Below are positions 1-12,172 of a DNA stretch of 64,000 nucleotides, piece after piece. This DNA is from Cryptomeria japonica. Its lineage: Eukaryota > Streptophyta > Pinopsida > Cupressales > Cupressaceae. The notes beneath the pieces were generated by a model, which saw nothing but the letters and a program-made list of their open reading frames with translations, had not been told where the DNA came from and did no database searches. Positions within the stretch are counted from its first letter, which is position 1, and every line of letters begins with the position of its first letter. The DNA lies in contig NC_081415.1 in the NCBI RefSeq assembly GCF_030272615.1, positions 596,877,335 to 596,941,334 on the forward strand, written 5' to 3'. The position numbers were made by a program, and so were the translations under genes.

Positions 1-483
1 ATGCGACTTAACTGCTTATAGCTATTGATCTAGCTTCTGGGTAGTAACGATGCATGCTATGGAATCAGTTATGCGCACAAAGGTAAAAAAGTACACATTT
101 CAAAGTGTCGCCTGATACCTAACTAAAGATGTTTCAGTAACCATCAACTCAAAATTGCTAGTACTTGTTGATAGATATCCCAATAGTGGTGCACAAATGG
201 ACCAATTATGAACAAAAAATTACAAAAAATGATCAGCTATTGGTACAAAACAAATTTATTAATGGTGTTTTCACTATAACGGCTATTGGGGGGTCAACAT
301 GATAATAAAGTGATGGTTATTGGAACTATGTTATCTATTGGTGCTCTTCTCCTATACCTCATGGGATGACAACATTGTGAAATAATGACCACATTTGATT
401 CCACTAAGAGGGGATATAATAAAAAATAATATAAAGGAAAGGAATGCCAAATGGTGTCTTTCCTCCCTTGGAGTCTCAAACTA
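1..483. other. No gene seen, AT-rich sequence
   Basis: No coding, RNA or repeat signal was recognised here. The minus-strand frame near 294-479 has no recognisable motif and biased, hydrophobic composition typical of AT-rich chance ORFs. Confidence 0.5.
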
Positions 484-885
484 AACTTTTATAGTGTTGT
501 GTGAGTGAATCTAGGCTACTTCGAAGCAAGATTTGTGATAACAAATGATAGAGGCAAGTTAGTATGGGGTGGGTCTATCAAGTTTATTGATGGCATGAAT
601 AATGGCGTAGACTACACTACCCTTCTTTCTGGACTAATATTATGTAGAGATAAAGGAATAGTTAATTTAGACATCAAGGGTGACACAACAAATGCCACTC
701 ATGCTATAATCACAAACAGTGCTCCAAGTTGGAAGGCTAGAATGTGATAGGAAGGAATCTATGAGATGTTGAAAAACTTAGGTGAATGTAATGGTAGCTA
801 TATCTACAAAGAGGCATATATAGATGTAGACTTTCTTTCTAATCATGCCATAAATCAAAGTGAAGTGTCAATGATCACTTGCAAT
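484..885 (+). pseudogene. Decayed RNase H domain (RVT_3 type, LINE-derived)
   Basis: The translation follows the plant RVT_3 RNase H fold of LINEs in order: an N-terminal KLNF strand just before 505, a GKLVWGG strand, a NN..DYTTLLSGL helix, the segment LDIKGDT, then HAIITNSAPSWKAR and a C-terminal IYKEAYIDVDFLSNHAI helix. The family normally has D-G in the first strand, E in the helix and D-S in the core. Here the first Asp and the helix Glu are lost, and GDS has become GDT. A TGA follows at about 745, and the domain continues past it. There is no true ATG at the upstream edge of the open frame (it opens with GTG). It is inferred to be a dead LINE fragment. A decayed stand-alone RNase H gene is less likely. 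Confidence 0.6.
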
Positions 886-2309
886 CAGAGGGGATAGGAT
901 GGTTTCAATTTAGTAAAGGGAGATGGAGTGGACAGTTCATAAGATATCCCAAAACTTTAGCAAAATGAAAAGGATGGTTTTATTATTATCATGTTTGAAA
1001 TGGTAGGGATAGACAAGATGGTGTAAAACCACCATGAACAAGAACCTAATTGTAAAGCTACAACTAGAATTGAAAGAAAAATAGAGTTGGAGGGAAAGAA
1101 ATAGATGGTTGAAAAATTCATCTCTGTCCCTAAGTGTGAATGCAACTGTCATTAGGAGTCTATTATAGAGTAGCTTAGGGAGATATTTGTGATCAAGGGT
1201 GATGTGATGGAGGATATCATCTAGAATATAGTCAAGGAAAAGGCCCTCAATGGTCCCCATTATCATAATTCCACTCTACTTGAATAGTTTGTCTACAATA
1301 TAGCTAGAACCACGAGAGTTCACAAAGAAAGAAAAAAAGTAGTCAATAGTTTTGTTACCCCAAATCTAAGGTAGCTGACAATAAAGGCACTGAGAAGGAT
1401 AAAAGAGTAATTCCTTTCAAGGGATAGTAGATGATGCGTTTATAATAGAGGAGATAATAAAAAAATGAAATTGTAGATACCATAATGACTTTAAGAGATG
1501 GTTTGAATATAATTAAATTAGAAAAATATGAATACATGATGAGTGTAAATGAGAGCATGTTCCCATATTATTAGTTGGAGAGATCTTAAGAATTCATTGT
1601 GGCCATGAGGACCTTGATTTTTCTGCTCTATTAACTTGTTGGTAAATTTTTCTTTATTTTAATGGAAAGGGCGCTATGGCCATGGTAGGAATTTTCTTAA
1701 AAAGAAAAAGATGTCGTCACCCTTTTTAATTTATTTGAGGATTATGAACATATATTTGCAATTTATTTATAAATACCATATAGAAGAATTATTTAGTTAT
1801 TTTTCTTTTCTTTAAGAAAAGAAGGTCTGTATAGTTATTCTCATACATAGCTTTTCATTGGGGCATTATTATTCTATCTTTGTGGGATGCTTACATGTCA
1901 TCTTGTAACTCCATAAAAAATGTTGTCATATTTTATAATTGGATTAATCCATTCAATCAAAATGGGAAAACTTTAACTAGGAATTGTGATGGATATATGC
2001 ATTTCACCAAATTAATGAAGTAAAATCCCTTCTACATAAATTTAGAATAGTTAAATGACCATAATCACTACATGATTCACCTACTTTATTAAGGAGAAAA
2101 GGTAACAAGTTGAAATGTAATTTTTAGATGCTAAAATAAAGAGAATCAATGACAACCTCACAAACCCAGTGAATATGAACTACATAACTATTCATAGCAG
2201 CACAAAAGGGATTAAAATAATTATGGACTAGTGGAAAAATAAGAAGGGTTTGAGATTAGAGGATAAAAATTTTATGATCTTGATTTGGCTAAGAAGGGTA
2301 AACAAGTCA
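886..2309. other. No gene seen, possible decayed LINE 3' sequence
   Basis: This is AT-rich, stop-riddled sequence downstream of the RNase H remnant. A T-rich stretch near 1625-1670 followed by AATGG could be the eroded 3' tail of the same LINE, but no target-site duplication was found. Nothing else can be supported. Confidence 0.3.
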
Positions 2310-2625
2310 ATGATGACAGTGGTTTGTAACTCGGAGCCGTGGAATCTGAAAAAAAATGAGGGAGTAGGCTAAGCCTTAACTGGAAGATCTGAGGAGCTTA
2401 TCTTAGAATATAGACTAGATAGAAGATGAAGTCGCTAAAGACTTGAAGAAGCTGTGTTAATTTTTATTTTTTCTTTGTATTTGGCTTATGTGTTAGAAGT
2501 TTGTTTTCTTTCATGTTTGTGTTGTTGGGCTCTTGGTTGGCTGCTTGTTTTCTATTGGTAGCTCTTTGTACTTAGGTTTTTGGGGTCCCTTAAAAACTTG
2601 ATTTTCCCTTAATAAAAATCTTTGG
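2310..2625 (+). mobile_element. Possible LINE 3' tail
   Basis: The text ending in GGGGTCCCTTAAAAACTT and an AATAAAAATC signal resembles the 3' end of the intact LINE on the minus strand at 46932-47030, which also has GGGGCC(T) text followed by AATAAAG close to its poly(A). No open frame or poly(A) run remains. The similarity is short and was judged by eye. Confidence 0.25.
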
Positions 2626-4680
2626 TTACACCAACAAAGAATTAGAATTGATATCATGTAAACTTTAGTCACCAAGGTGAAAATGAATGAAGAAAAAACT
2701 ATCAAAATTAAGACATCTTTGTAGATCAAATTTGAGGCCTCAAGATCAAACTTGAGCATATATAAAATTGAAGTAAATGGTCTATAAATCATGAGATTGA
2801 CCTAGCAGAATGTAAAATCCTAAAAAGTACATTAATCCTATAACTAGTGGATAAATTATTAACTATTACATTTTATTAAGTCTATGGTTATGCTATTAGG
2901 ATTTCTTTGGCATATGTCTAGGTAGGTTTAGGTTGGTAGTAGATCCTTTTTTGGCTAGCTTGGATCCCTTTTTGGAATTGCAAAACTTATTTTATGGTCT
3001 TTGTTATATTGTTAAATATTCGAGGATCCTTTATATGTTTTATGAAATCTATTAAACTTTTTAAAATCAATCTAATGGGACTGACCTTTCTAGCAATTTA
3101 ACTACCAATTTTGTTTTTTTAATTATGATAGTGTTTAATAAAATACCTTTGAGAAAGTTCATTAATTGCTAGTGTTAAGCTCTCCTAGGTTCAGACCCCT
3201 TTTATATTGACTTAATAGCTTTCACATAATATTTACAAATAGGCTTCACAAACTTGTGGATGATCTATGTGAGTCTAATGTCATGAAAGATTAATTTCAA
3301 TCTTTAAATAAAAATATTGAAACAAGTGTTCCTTGTTTTTAGAAGATCTATTGTTCTCTCCTTTGTTATGTGTGTAATGATTACACAAATAAATGCCTTT
3401 TAATAGAAATTTTTTATAATTAGTTACACAAATTTATACCAATTGGATTAAAAAATCCAATGAAAGCTTATTTTTAGTTTAAAATCATGCTCAAGTAGGA
3501 GCCACTCAGGATCAATCTTAAGGCACTTGGTATTGATATATAGATCTTTGGTTTAGGAGCATGCATATAATCATGTACAAATGAGAAAACTAAGCAAAAC
3601 ACTTTACACACGCAGTTTAGTGCATTTATAATGCACAACATCGCATATACAAATTCCTACAACACATTTGTAACATTCTATAGTGTATACAAGAGACCAA
3701 ACAACACATCTAATAAACTTTGCAGTGCATAAGACAAAAGTTTCGACTCATTTTTTAAGAAACAACACATTTACCCAAACTCATAGCCCATACACAAAAC
3801 AATGTAGCGCATATACTAGAGAAAACCTTGCATTTGCAATAAGATTTAGCACATATGTTGAAATAACGCATTTCCTAAAAACATAATAGAGAGATGCAAA
3901 AATTTCGGAAAGAAAACAAAATCAAAGGCATAACAATAAGACCCAACTATGGGCTGAAAATAAATGCCTAGACCATACAAAATGAATGATGTAAACAAAA
4001 TATAAAACCATAAGCAATAGTGAAAGATATATCCAAAACACAACTTCGCGGTTATCCACCCAAAACATAGACAAAATAATATATAGAGAGTCTTATGTGG
4101 CTCGACAACACAATCAGTATGATCATAAACCCAAATACTAGTATAAGAACCAAAAAGAAGAAGGATAAACAACACATAAACAAATCCTGACACATGAAAT
4201 ACTGAAGACTTCTTTCACAGAGTTGTCTGCTCATGGCAGGAAACAATAATCTCATAATAGTAATAAATTTCCCCAAAAACTATAGTGCAACTATGTAATA
4301 TAAATTTTACCCATGAAATAATTAATCTCAAACTATATAAAACTATAGAAATGTGTTTACTATGCTCCCAAAAGACAAGCAGACATGACGCAAACAAGAT
4401 TTTAAAATAAAATACAAAGGTAAGTCCTCCAACCTGGAAAATTCAAAATGATGAAAATGAAGTCTGAAGAAGCATCCACAAAAATCGAAACAAACTCCAA
4501 GCGAGAATCCAAGCTCCCAAAACAAGTTGTAGAAGAAAAATCCTCTAGAATGGTAACCCAACATAAAGCTCAGGTTGATGAATAAAAATAAATTCATGAA
4601 AAACCTAGCCTCAAAATCGGCCAATCGAAATAAACCAAAATAATGTAAAAGTTAACTACCCAAACTTATAATATAATTTA
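2626..4680. other. No gene seen
   Basis: Several minus-strand frames of 60-115 codons occur at 3846-4624. They are Phe/Leu/Cys-rich, overlap each other in different frames and show no family motif, so they are treated as chance. Short recurring words such as GCACATA and ACACATTT at 3600-3880 suggest old repeat sequence. Confidence 0.4.
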
Positions 4681-5265
4681 TTTCCGCAATACATATTTAG
4701 CCAATAGCTTTTAATGGTAGGCAGGGAATAACAATAAACTCATTTACCCTTGTAGCAAGAGAATATTGATAAAATAATATAAATTATTATTTACCAATGC
4801 ACAAATAGTTATAACCATGCCCTATTAAATATTATTGGCTAATAATTAAAATAAATCCAAATAAAATAATTGAACAATTAAATACAAATAGTCAAGGCTA
4901 TTAAAATAAAAGCCAAATAAATAAATATAAAATAACCAAAGGCTATAAAAATAAAGCCAATAAATAATCGGAGCCAATTTAATATAATATCCAAAAGCTA
5001 ATAATTAATAAATTAAATAAATAAATACTAAATAAACCATAAATCAACAATAGATAAATAAACATTAAATCTCAAATAAATAAATAATAATTAAACAATA
5101 AATATCAAATAAACAACAACCAATAATTATAGTTAAACCATAAATCGATCAAATAGTAAAAAATTAAATTAAACTATAATAATAATCCACTAATTAATTT
5201 AATCATTAATAAATTATGTAAATCAAACATTAATTAATTTAATAAATAAATAAATAATCACATAC
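4681..5265. repeat. AT-rich low-complexity tract
   Basis: This is almost pure A/T sequence dominated by irregular AATAAATA words with few C or G. It has no coding potential. It could be a matrix-attachment-like spacer or the inner part of the neighbouring minus-strand LTR. Confidence 0.6.
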
Positions 5266-5311
5266 TGGTTAACATGACGAATCACTCCAAGACATCTGAC
5301 AAACAAGGTAG

Positions 5312-5403
5312 ACAACTTAAGATTAGAGTATATGAAGGGAACTCATACCATCTCCAACAACTTAAGATTAGAGTATATGAAGGGAACTCATACCATCTCC
5401 AAC
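5312..5403 (+). repeat. 45-bp perfect tandem duplication
   Basis: Two head-to-tail copies of a 45-bp unit start near 5312 and 5357 and contain ACTTAAGATTAGAGTATATG. Because 45 is a multiple of three, the plus-strand frame across it reads as a repeated 15-residue unit, but the surrounding frame matches no known protein. Confidence 0.85.
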
Positions 5404-5922
5404 AACTTGCCAATCAGATTTAAAGACATGCTCAGACTTGTGAAGTCTGGTGGAGTCGATGTTTGGTACCTGCAAACCTCCATCAATCCTAAACACAACA
5501 TATGCAATACATATATATATCATAATGAACAGGCAAGTGGTAGAGAGTCGCTATGGCATATCATGCTTGGAATGAGTGACATGACATTGTCTCTACTCAC
5601 AAAAATAGTCACACAATAACTAGGAACATCATAACACCAAATCATCACATATAATTAGGAAGTAGGGTTAGCATAATCATAGTGCTATCAAATCCATAAT
5701 TCATGTAGTCCATCTAACATAGAAAGTTCATAAAGAGACCATTAATATAAAAATCTGTCATATCATGATCATCAATAACACGTATCACCATAAGCATCTG
5801 AAATATAAATAGAGTTAGCACATAGTATAATACCATAAGATATTATCATAAAGTAAACTAAGCTACACCAATAGGGTCTATAAATATACAAGGAGAAGGA
5901 TGATTCAGGGTGGGGCACTACA
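5404..5922 (-). mobile_element. 5' portion of a Ty3/gypsy-type LTR, inner end not found
   Basis: Read on the minus strand, the LTR would begin at 5922 with TGTAGTGCCCCACC, directly after a polypurine tract. This is the usual order of internal sequence, PPT and 3' LTR in plant gypsy elements. The far end of the LTR was not located; it may extend into the AT-rich region to the left. No matching second LTR was seen. Confidence 0.45.
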
Positions 5923-5937
5923 TCCTCCCCCCCTTGG
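5923..5937 (-). other. Polypurine tract of minus-strand gypsy element
   Basis: On the minus strand the sequence is CCAAGGGGGGGAGGA immediately before the LTR TG. In LTR retrotransposons this RNase-H-resistant tract primes plus-strand DNA synthesis. Its position and composition fit; the rest of the element to the right is not recognisable. Confidence 0.5.
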
Positions 5938-6188
5938 ACTCGACTTACTCTTGGAAGTCACAAGGGTTAAGGTGACAACAAGAATATTTTAATCAAAAAC
6001 TTTCTTTAAACTTAGTCAAATTATAATTTTTTTAAAGAAATCACCCATAGTACACCTAATCTTCCATATTTAAGGATTCGTCAATCCATAAATCATTTTA
6101 GTTCAAACATTTCCTAGCTTCAATGGGAAATTTTTTTTCCTCCTTATGCTTGAATCATTCAAAATAAATGCATTATACAAGTGATAAC
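5938..6188. other. Short spacer with no gene
   Basis: This AT-rich stretch lies between the minus-strand polypurine tract and the plus-strand LTR. It may be internal sequence of the minus-strand element, but no protein motif survives. Confidence 0.35.
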
Positions 6189-7282
6189 TGTATACACCAA
6201 AAAATGGTCTGAAGATAATTCATTAAATAAGCAATTATTTAATTAATCCTCCTTCCCAATTTAATTGAATTCACTAAGCAATTTGATTAAATTCCCCCTT
6301 TCATCTACTTATTAATAAATCTAAGGATTTATTTAATAAGTTCATTTCATAATCCCTTTTAATTAATTAATTCCCCCCATCAAATTCATTTCTTCTAAAT
6401 ATTCTAATTAATTAAAACAAATCTATTTATGAGTTGTTTAGATTAATTAGCCTTTTCCTATTATTTAAATTTTTAAATTCAAATTCTCCTAACTTCTAAC
6501 CACCTAACCTAACCCCTTCTAAACTTAACTCATTCCATCTAACCCCAGGTTTAATTAACCATCCTAGCTTGCACATCCTAACCACCATGTCCCCTTTCCT
6601 TGAACACTTTGCCCTCTCATGAGAAAAGCTTTGTGACACTTATCACTAAGTGTTCCCTTTCATCCAACCTCTTCTAGAAGCCTCTTGACACTTGTCACCA
6701 TGGAGATGACATCGTTCCCTTTCATCCAACCTCTTCTCCTACCAACCTCCAAGTGTTGCCTTTCATCCAACCTCTTCTTCAACCTTCTCCAATTTCACCA
6801 TTGATATCTTCAGACTTAATCTTGATCTTTGATTCCTTCCAACTCACCCCTAGCCTTGCAAATCCTATAAATAGACCCCATTTTGGAGCAATAATCATCC
6901 CATCTCATTGTCATTCAATTATTGTCATTATAGGCATATGCAGTCTTAGTTTATCATTTTAGCACTATCATCATGTTCAATTTATAGCTTAAATATAGCT
7001 TATTTTATAACTCAATTTGCTTATCATGTAGCTTAATCTCATCATTCCTAGCTTAAATGCATCATATTTTATCATTTAAATCCTTAATTTATGTGTAGTC
7101 ATGTCACTAGAATTCGCATGACCAGATCTGAGAGCAAAATTCATACTCACATTTACTAGGAGGTGATAGATCGCTTAGCTATGGTTTTATCTTTCTTTGC
7201 TTTAAATTCATTAACCAAGCTTGTAATGATCTATTGGGTGTTTTGTGTTGTAGGAATAGGTATACACTTCATAGGCACGACA
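6189..7282 (+). mobile_element. 5' LTR of a Ty3/gypsy element
   Basis: The LTR starts TGTATACACC, ends GGCACGACA and is about 1.09 kb long. A TATA box lies inside it at 6866-6873, and a gypsy-style primer-binding site follows within 3 bases of the terminal CA. The gag and protease downstream on the same strand confirm the assignment. No second LTR of this family was recognised, so the element has lost its 3' part and its age cannot be judged from LTR divergence. Confidence 0.7.
6866..6873 (+). promoter_or_regulatory. TATA box inside the gypsy LTR
   Basis: TATAAATA lies about 415 bp before the LTR end, a usual place for the U3/R boundary promoter of an LTR retrotransposon. Transcription would start about 30 bp downstream. 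Confidence 0.55.
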
Positions 7283-7284
7283 TT

Positions 7285-7304
7285 TTGGCACCCACTGTGG
7301 GGCC
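7285..7304 (+). other. Primer-binding site of the gypsy element
   Basis: TTGGCACCCACTGTGGGGCC follows the LTR. It closely resembles the TGGCGCCCACCGTGGGGCC consensus seen after many plant gypsy LTRs. The C-to-T and G-to-A differences at CG sites are what methylation-driven decay would give. Confidence 0.65.
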
Positions 7305-9405
7305 GAAATTATCCTTTTTGGCCTCTCAAACTGCAACAAAACTTCATCTCTATCAGATCTTGATTCAGAATGTTGTACGAGTTGATTTTCCAACTCATAT
7401 GAACTTCCTTTTAGGATGGGACAAAACCTAATCCTGACTCATATCATGTGAATTATGTGTCATATGAGCTCATTTACCTTGTTGTACGAGATCTAAACCT
7501 GTGTCATACGAATTTTTGAATGAATATATTCTGACTCGTATTAGCTTGTTTTTGTGTTGTACAAGCCTTTTTTGGCTTGTCCCTGAGATCTAAATCTGCG
7601 TCATTTCAGCTCATAAATAATATCGTACAAGTCTCTACCTCTGTGATTTTAAAATAAACTGCATTTTAGGGTTTTCTGTTTTTAATTTGAGCTTTACTAA
7701 TGCTAACGTTGACTTGTTTGTGAAATTTTTGGCAGCTTAACTCTTTTCTGCAGGACAATTGATGAAGATACGCTTGTCAAAGACTAAATTCAAAATGCAT
7801 CAATGACCACTAATAGATCTATTTTGTAGGTTGCCTAAAGGAATTAAATAAAACTTTGCATATTTCTTAAAAAAATTTAGGCACACTTGGATTTTGCTAA
7901 AGGAATGAACAATCATGTATTTTGTGTCTTTGATGATAGGCGAGTATGCTCTCACCTTTCTTAGGTGATCAGAAAGATAGACTCATATTTTGCTCTCATT
8001 AATGCATTTCTTTAGCAGGCCTACCCTCCCGAGGAGTTAATAACTCTTAAAACCATTACGACCATTGTTAGGGGAATGACCTAAGTGGGAATGGCTAACG
8101 CCAAGTAATCCAACCCACTATAAAATAAATGTTATTTGATGAAAATCAAGTCAATGGTAGTGCTCAGGAATAGCTCTCCTATGTACCTTCACATATAGAA
8201 AACCTTGGTTTTCAAGGTTGGGAGACCTCTTAATTGAGTATTATACCCCGACGTGCCGAACAGACCCCTTACTAGTGCCAATTAAATTAGAAGCTACCTA
8301 ATTCACCTACAAAAGAGTGATAATCTTTATGAAATAGAGATAGTAACTCTTCCAAGATACTTGCCATATCGTGCCCCCATTAGCATTTGGAGTTGGATAA
8401 TACGGCGTTGAGAATCCATTGCGTGAGACACAATGGCAGTATTCTGATTAGCTATTAGGTGTGTACCTAAGTTTGCAAGAAAATGTTTTCTCTCCTCATC
8501 CAACTTCTTTAGGGTTTAGCATGCTTGGAGTCACTTATCACATCATGTGTTTGTTGTGTATTCATCCCTAAATTCAAAAATCAGGCATCTAAAACTGAAA
8601 AACATAAGCAAAACATCAAAATTCACTAATCCTAATTTGGCAAAACAAACATTTTTTATCTTTGCTCTGTTATCTAGCATACGAGTCAGGTTCTCTATCG
8701 TACTGTCTAGTGATTTGTCGAATGGTTCAAAAAGAAATATCGTACGAAACTGAAATTTTTACATGAAATTTCTGATTTTTTGTTTGGGGCTATATAATCT
8801 ATCGTACGAGTCTCTATTTTTATTAGTCTAGACCTGCTACTTTGCATCACTTTTTCAGGTCTGTCATTTTGCTAAATCAGTTTGCAGTAATCATAAACAC
8901 CTGTTATCTGTTATTTTGTGCTTTGATTGTCTCCTTTGTTGTCTTGGTCAAGTTATCATTTGTTGAAATCAGACTTTAGAACATAAACACCTCAATATTT
9001 TCAAGTGCTCACCCTCAACAAGTTCAAAATCTAAACATCTCAAAATGCATTATCACCCTATTTGATAAACTTATCACTCAAACATAGTTTCTCATCAAGA
9101 TCTATCATCCGTTATCATGAAACTGAAATTTTTGGTCAGGATAATCTTGTCCCACATCATAGGATATATCATTCCTATTGGACTTGGTTTTTATCAAAGC
9201 ACCATCATTGCACTCCAAAACCGAAGATCGAAAAACTTGCAAAACTTTAAACACTTGAACCATCTTTTTATGTCATATCGTGCTATCACATTTACCTTGA
9301 CAATTGATCACTTATCAAAACAAACTTTTAGCCAATCGAATCCTAGCAAAATAACACACGTGTATGCCCGTTCTAACTAGAGCTCAAAGATGAAGGATCG
9401 CAGAG
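7305..9405 (+). other. Untranslated leader of the gypsy element
   Basis: About 2.1 kb separate the primer site from gag. No long open frame fits a protein family. The words TCGTACGAG or close variants recur at about 7374, 7482, 7622, 8740 and 8799. A stretch at 8030-8350 reads like conserved retroelement leader but is non-coding. Long leaders are common in plant gypsy elements. Confidence 0.5.
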
Positions 9406-10603
9406 ATGGAAATTGAAACATTGGAAATAACTGAAGAGCATATAACCATGGAACATGAAGAGGAAATACAAGTTGAAGGAGAAATAACAGAACAAAATAT
9501 CACAGACATCAAGAAAGATCCTCAATTTGATAAATTTATGCAGAAATTATTGGAGGGAGAAAAAGAAAAATATTTCCTAATGTTAGCCAAATCTGGTGCT
9601 ACACTCCCCCAAGATTTTGATATAAACAAATTGACACAAAAGAAAAGTGACCCTCCCCCTAATAATGAACAATACGAAGATATTTTGGTCTCCACATGAA
9701 TGGCACATCAATTCCCAATAATACCAAAACCAATGAAGAAACCTACATACCCAAAAGAGATGAAGTAGAAATTTTGAATAACATCCAATCCAATGAAGAT
9801 ACAAGAAGAACTAGAGATGACACTAGAAGAGATCTAGATCCTCCTAGAATACAAAATTAGGGTCATATAAGAACAAATCATGTTGATAATCCTATCACAA
9901 CTCTCACACAACTACAAAGAATGCAAACACAAATTCAAGATATGCAGAGAGGAAATGTTAGAAGATACTCACTTCAAGAAATTTGTCCTTGTCCATTTGA
10001 CAAAAACCTAAACATGATACCATTTCCTATAGGTTTTGAAACTCCTAGATATGAAAAATATGATGGAAGCACTAACCCTCAAGATCATATATGATAATTT
10101 TGCATAATGAGTATGGAATTTGCACATGAGGATACCTACTTAATGAGATTATTTCTGAAAAGCTTAACTGGGCTAGCTATGGAATGGATCTCTAGACTTT
10201 CAACTGGAATCAGATCATTTTTAGAATTGGTGGATAAGTTTGTTTCACAATACTCTTACAACATACAATATGAAGTAACAATGCTAGACCTATGTAATGC
10301 CAAACAAAAGAGTGGAGAACCTTTCATGACATTTTTACAATGATGGAGATAGTTAGTTTCACGGTATCCTCGTACAGTGCCAGAATACGAAAAATGGACA
10401 TACTCATCAACAAATTAAATGATCAAATGAGTTATTACTTAAAAAAGCAAGGAAATCAAAGTTTCAGAAAAATGATTGATAATGGAATCAGAATGGAGGA
10501 AGCTATGATAAAGAAAGGTGAATTGAAAATATATAAAGACAGAGTTCATCCTCCTAATAACAACAATGACAATGATAAACCAAAGTTTTGGAATATAAAT
10601 TGA
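9406..10603 (+). pseudogene. gag: Ty3/gypsy gag, frameshifted
   Basis: The start is the ATG at 9406. The first 97 codons are acidic and end at a TGA, and the frame is then lost and regained. The Retrotrans_gag core is clear from about 9990 to 10400: FETPRYEKYDGSTNPQDHI, then EFAHEDTYLMRLFLKSLTG, MEWISRLSTGIRSFLELV and a terminal QKSGEPFMTFL. This capsid-like domain would assemble the virus-like particle in the cytoplasm. TGA and TAA codons interrupt it near 10095 and 10341, so no full-length protein can be made. The neighbouring zinc motif and protease show the usual gag-pro order. The family call is firm and the pseudogene status is clear. Confidence 0.75.
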
Positions 10604-10829
10604 AATGTTGTCAATGATGGAATAGTGGATAACAACAATGTGAAACCAAAACAACCAATTTTTAACTTATCCACTCACTCAGCAGCGGCTCAGAAAAACA
10701 ACAATCAACAACAATCACCAAAAAGGCTATCAAAACTTTCTTTTGAAGACAATTTACAAACATTGGTGAATCCCTTAGGTCAGCACTAAAGACACTTCTT
10801 AAAAAAAAAATTGATCACTTTACCAGAAG

Positions 10830-11824
10830 AAAGGAACTACGAACCTCAAATCAAACCACCTTGGTGGAATGATAACCATTATTGTGATTTCCATCGAAAC
10901 AAGGGACATCACACAGATAGTTGTTAGAAGTTGAAACATATCATACAAGATATGATTGATAATGGAGTAATAATAGTGGATGGACATACAAAAAATGAAT
11001 CTCATAGAGCTTATAAAACTTTGCTTCCAAACTATGAGAAAGGTGAATCATCAACAACAAACAATGGTAAGGGTAAAGTGAAGGTAAACTATGCTCATAC
11101 ATATGATAATGTGGTAAACGTGATTGTAGTTAAAGAAAAACAAAATCAAGAACATGCTCATGCTCATGCTATCACAAGAAGCAAAGCCACAGTTGTTTTT
11201 CCGAGTCCTACGACAAACACATCATCCACTACCAAACAATACAGTCTAGTAGAGAAATTGCATAAAACACCCACACAAATATCCATCTTAGAACTTTTAA
11301 AGCTTTCACCAGCACATAAAGAAATTATTGAACGAGCTTTAGTAGATACAACAGTTTCCAAAGATGTTGATATAGATCAATTCCAAACCATGGTGGGACA
11401 CCTCACAACTCCTCATTTCTTATCACTCACTGAAGAAGATGACATGTCCTTACAACATCACCATAACGCTCCTTTGCATATTGAATTTCTCATTCACAAA
11501 ACGCATGTTAAACATGTTCTAATAGATGGTGGAGCTAGCCTAAATATCTATTCATTGAGTCTTGTTCGTGCCTTAGGATATTCAGAAGATGTAGTTGATA
11601 TCCAGAAAAGGATCACCATAAAATCCTATGATGAAGAAGAATGTTCCTCTAAGGGAATTGTGATACTACCCATCAGAGTGGGACCTTTGCAAAAAGACAT
11701 AGCATGCCAAGTTCTAGACTTGGACTTATCATCTAATATACTCTTGGGAAGACCCTGGATACATGACTTGCAAGTTGTCCCATCAACATATCATCAGTGT
11801 GTAAAATTTCCCTACAATGGGTAG
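10830..11824 (+). pseudogene. Gypsy gag zinc motif and retropepsin-like protease
   Basis: At 10870-10945 the frame reads YCDFHRNKGHHTDSC followed by a stop, the C-x2-H-x4-H-x4-C-type motif found at the end of plant gypsy gag. The main open frame (10931-11824, 297 codons) ends with an aspartic protease domain: VLIDGGASLNIYSLSLV, with D-G-G where retropepsins have D-S/T-G, then the flap region, and ILLGRPWIHDL as the conserved second motif. The protease would cleave the polyprotein in the particle. Its frame stops at a TAG at 11822, and recognisable sequence fades by 11900. No reverse transcriptase, RNase H or integrase follows, so the element is truncated or was non-autonomous. D-G-G is also seen in other plant gypsy proteases, so loss of activity cannot be concluded from that residue alone. 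Confidence 0.7.
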
Positions 11825-12167
11825 GAAATCACAATATCAGCAAACTCAAATCCATTTCAATACTATAGCAATCTAAAAAAGGCTCAAGAAGTCTGTTGTT
11901 CTCAAATTTTGATTTCCCTATCCCCTCTATAATAAAATTTAAAGCCTATGTTGCATGTGGAAGGAATGATGGGAAAATTAAAACCTAGAATAACATATAA
12001 CAAGGTTTGTACAAAACCTTCTACACTTCAAGCTTGTCATAAGCTTAGGTGGGTATACCTCTTGTGAATACTTTCATAATTTTAATATAAAATCCACAGT
12101 AAACCAATCTTAGAAACCTATGAACCTCATCACCTCAATAATACTAAAACTTAAAGAAAACATGTAT
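11825..12167. other. Residual gypsy sequence without motifs
   Basis: The first 80 bases still read like the region after the protease (ISANSNPFQYYSNL). The rest has no motif. The stretch ends at the target site of the copia element. Confidence 0.4.
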
Positions 12168-12172
12168 TCATT

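Noticed and set aside
505-747. Intact small plus-strand gene
   Set aside because: It opens with GTG rather than ATG and is the middle of a decayed RNase H domain.
3846-4624. Several 60-115-codon minus-strand frames resembling membrane proteins
   Set aside because: Mutually overlapping, Phe/Leu-rich, no family motif and no gene structure in AT-rich DNA.
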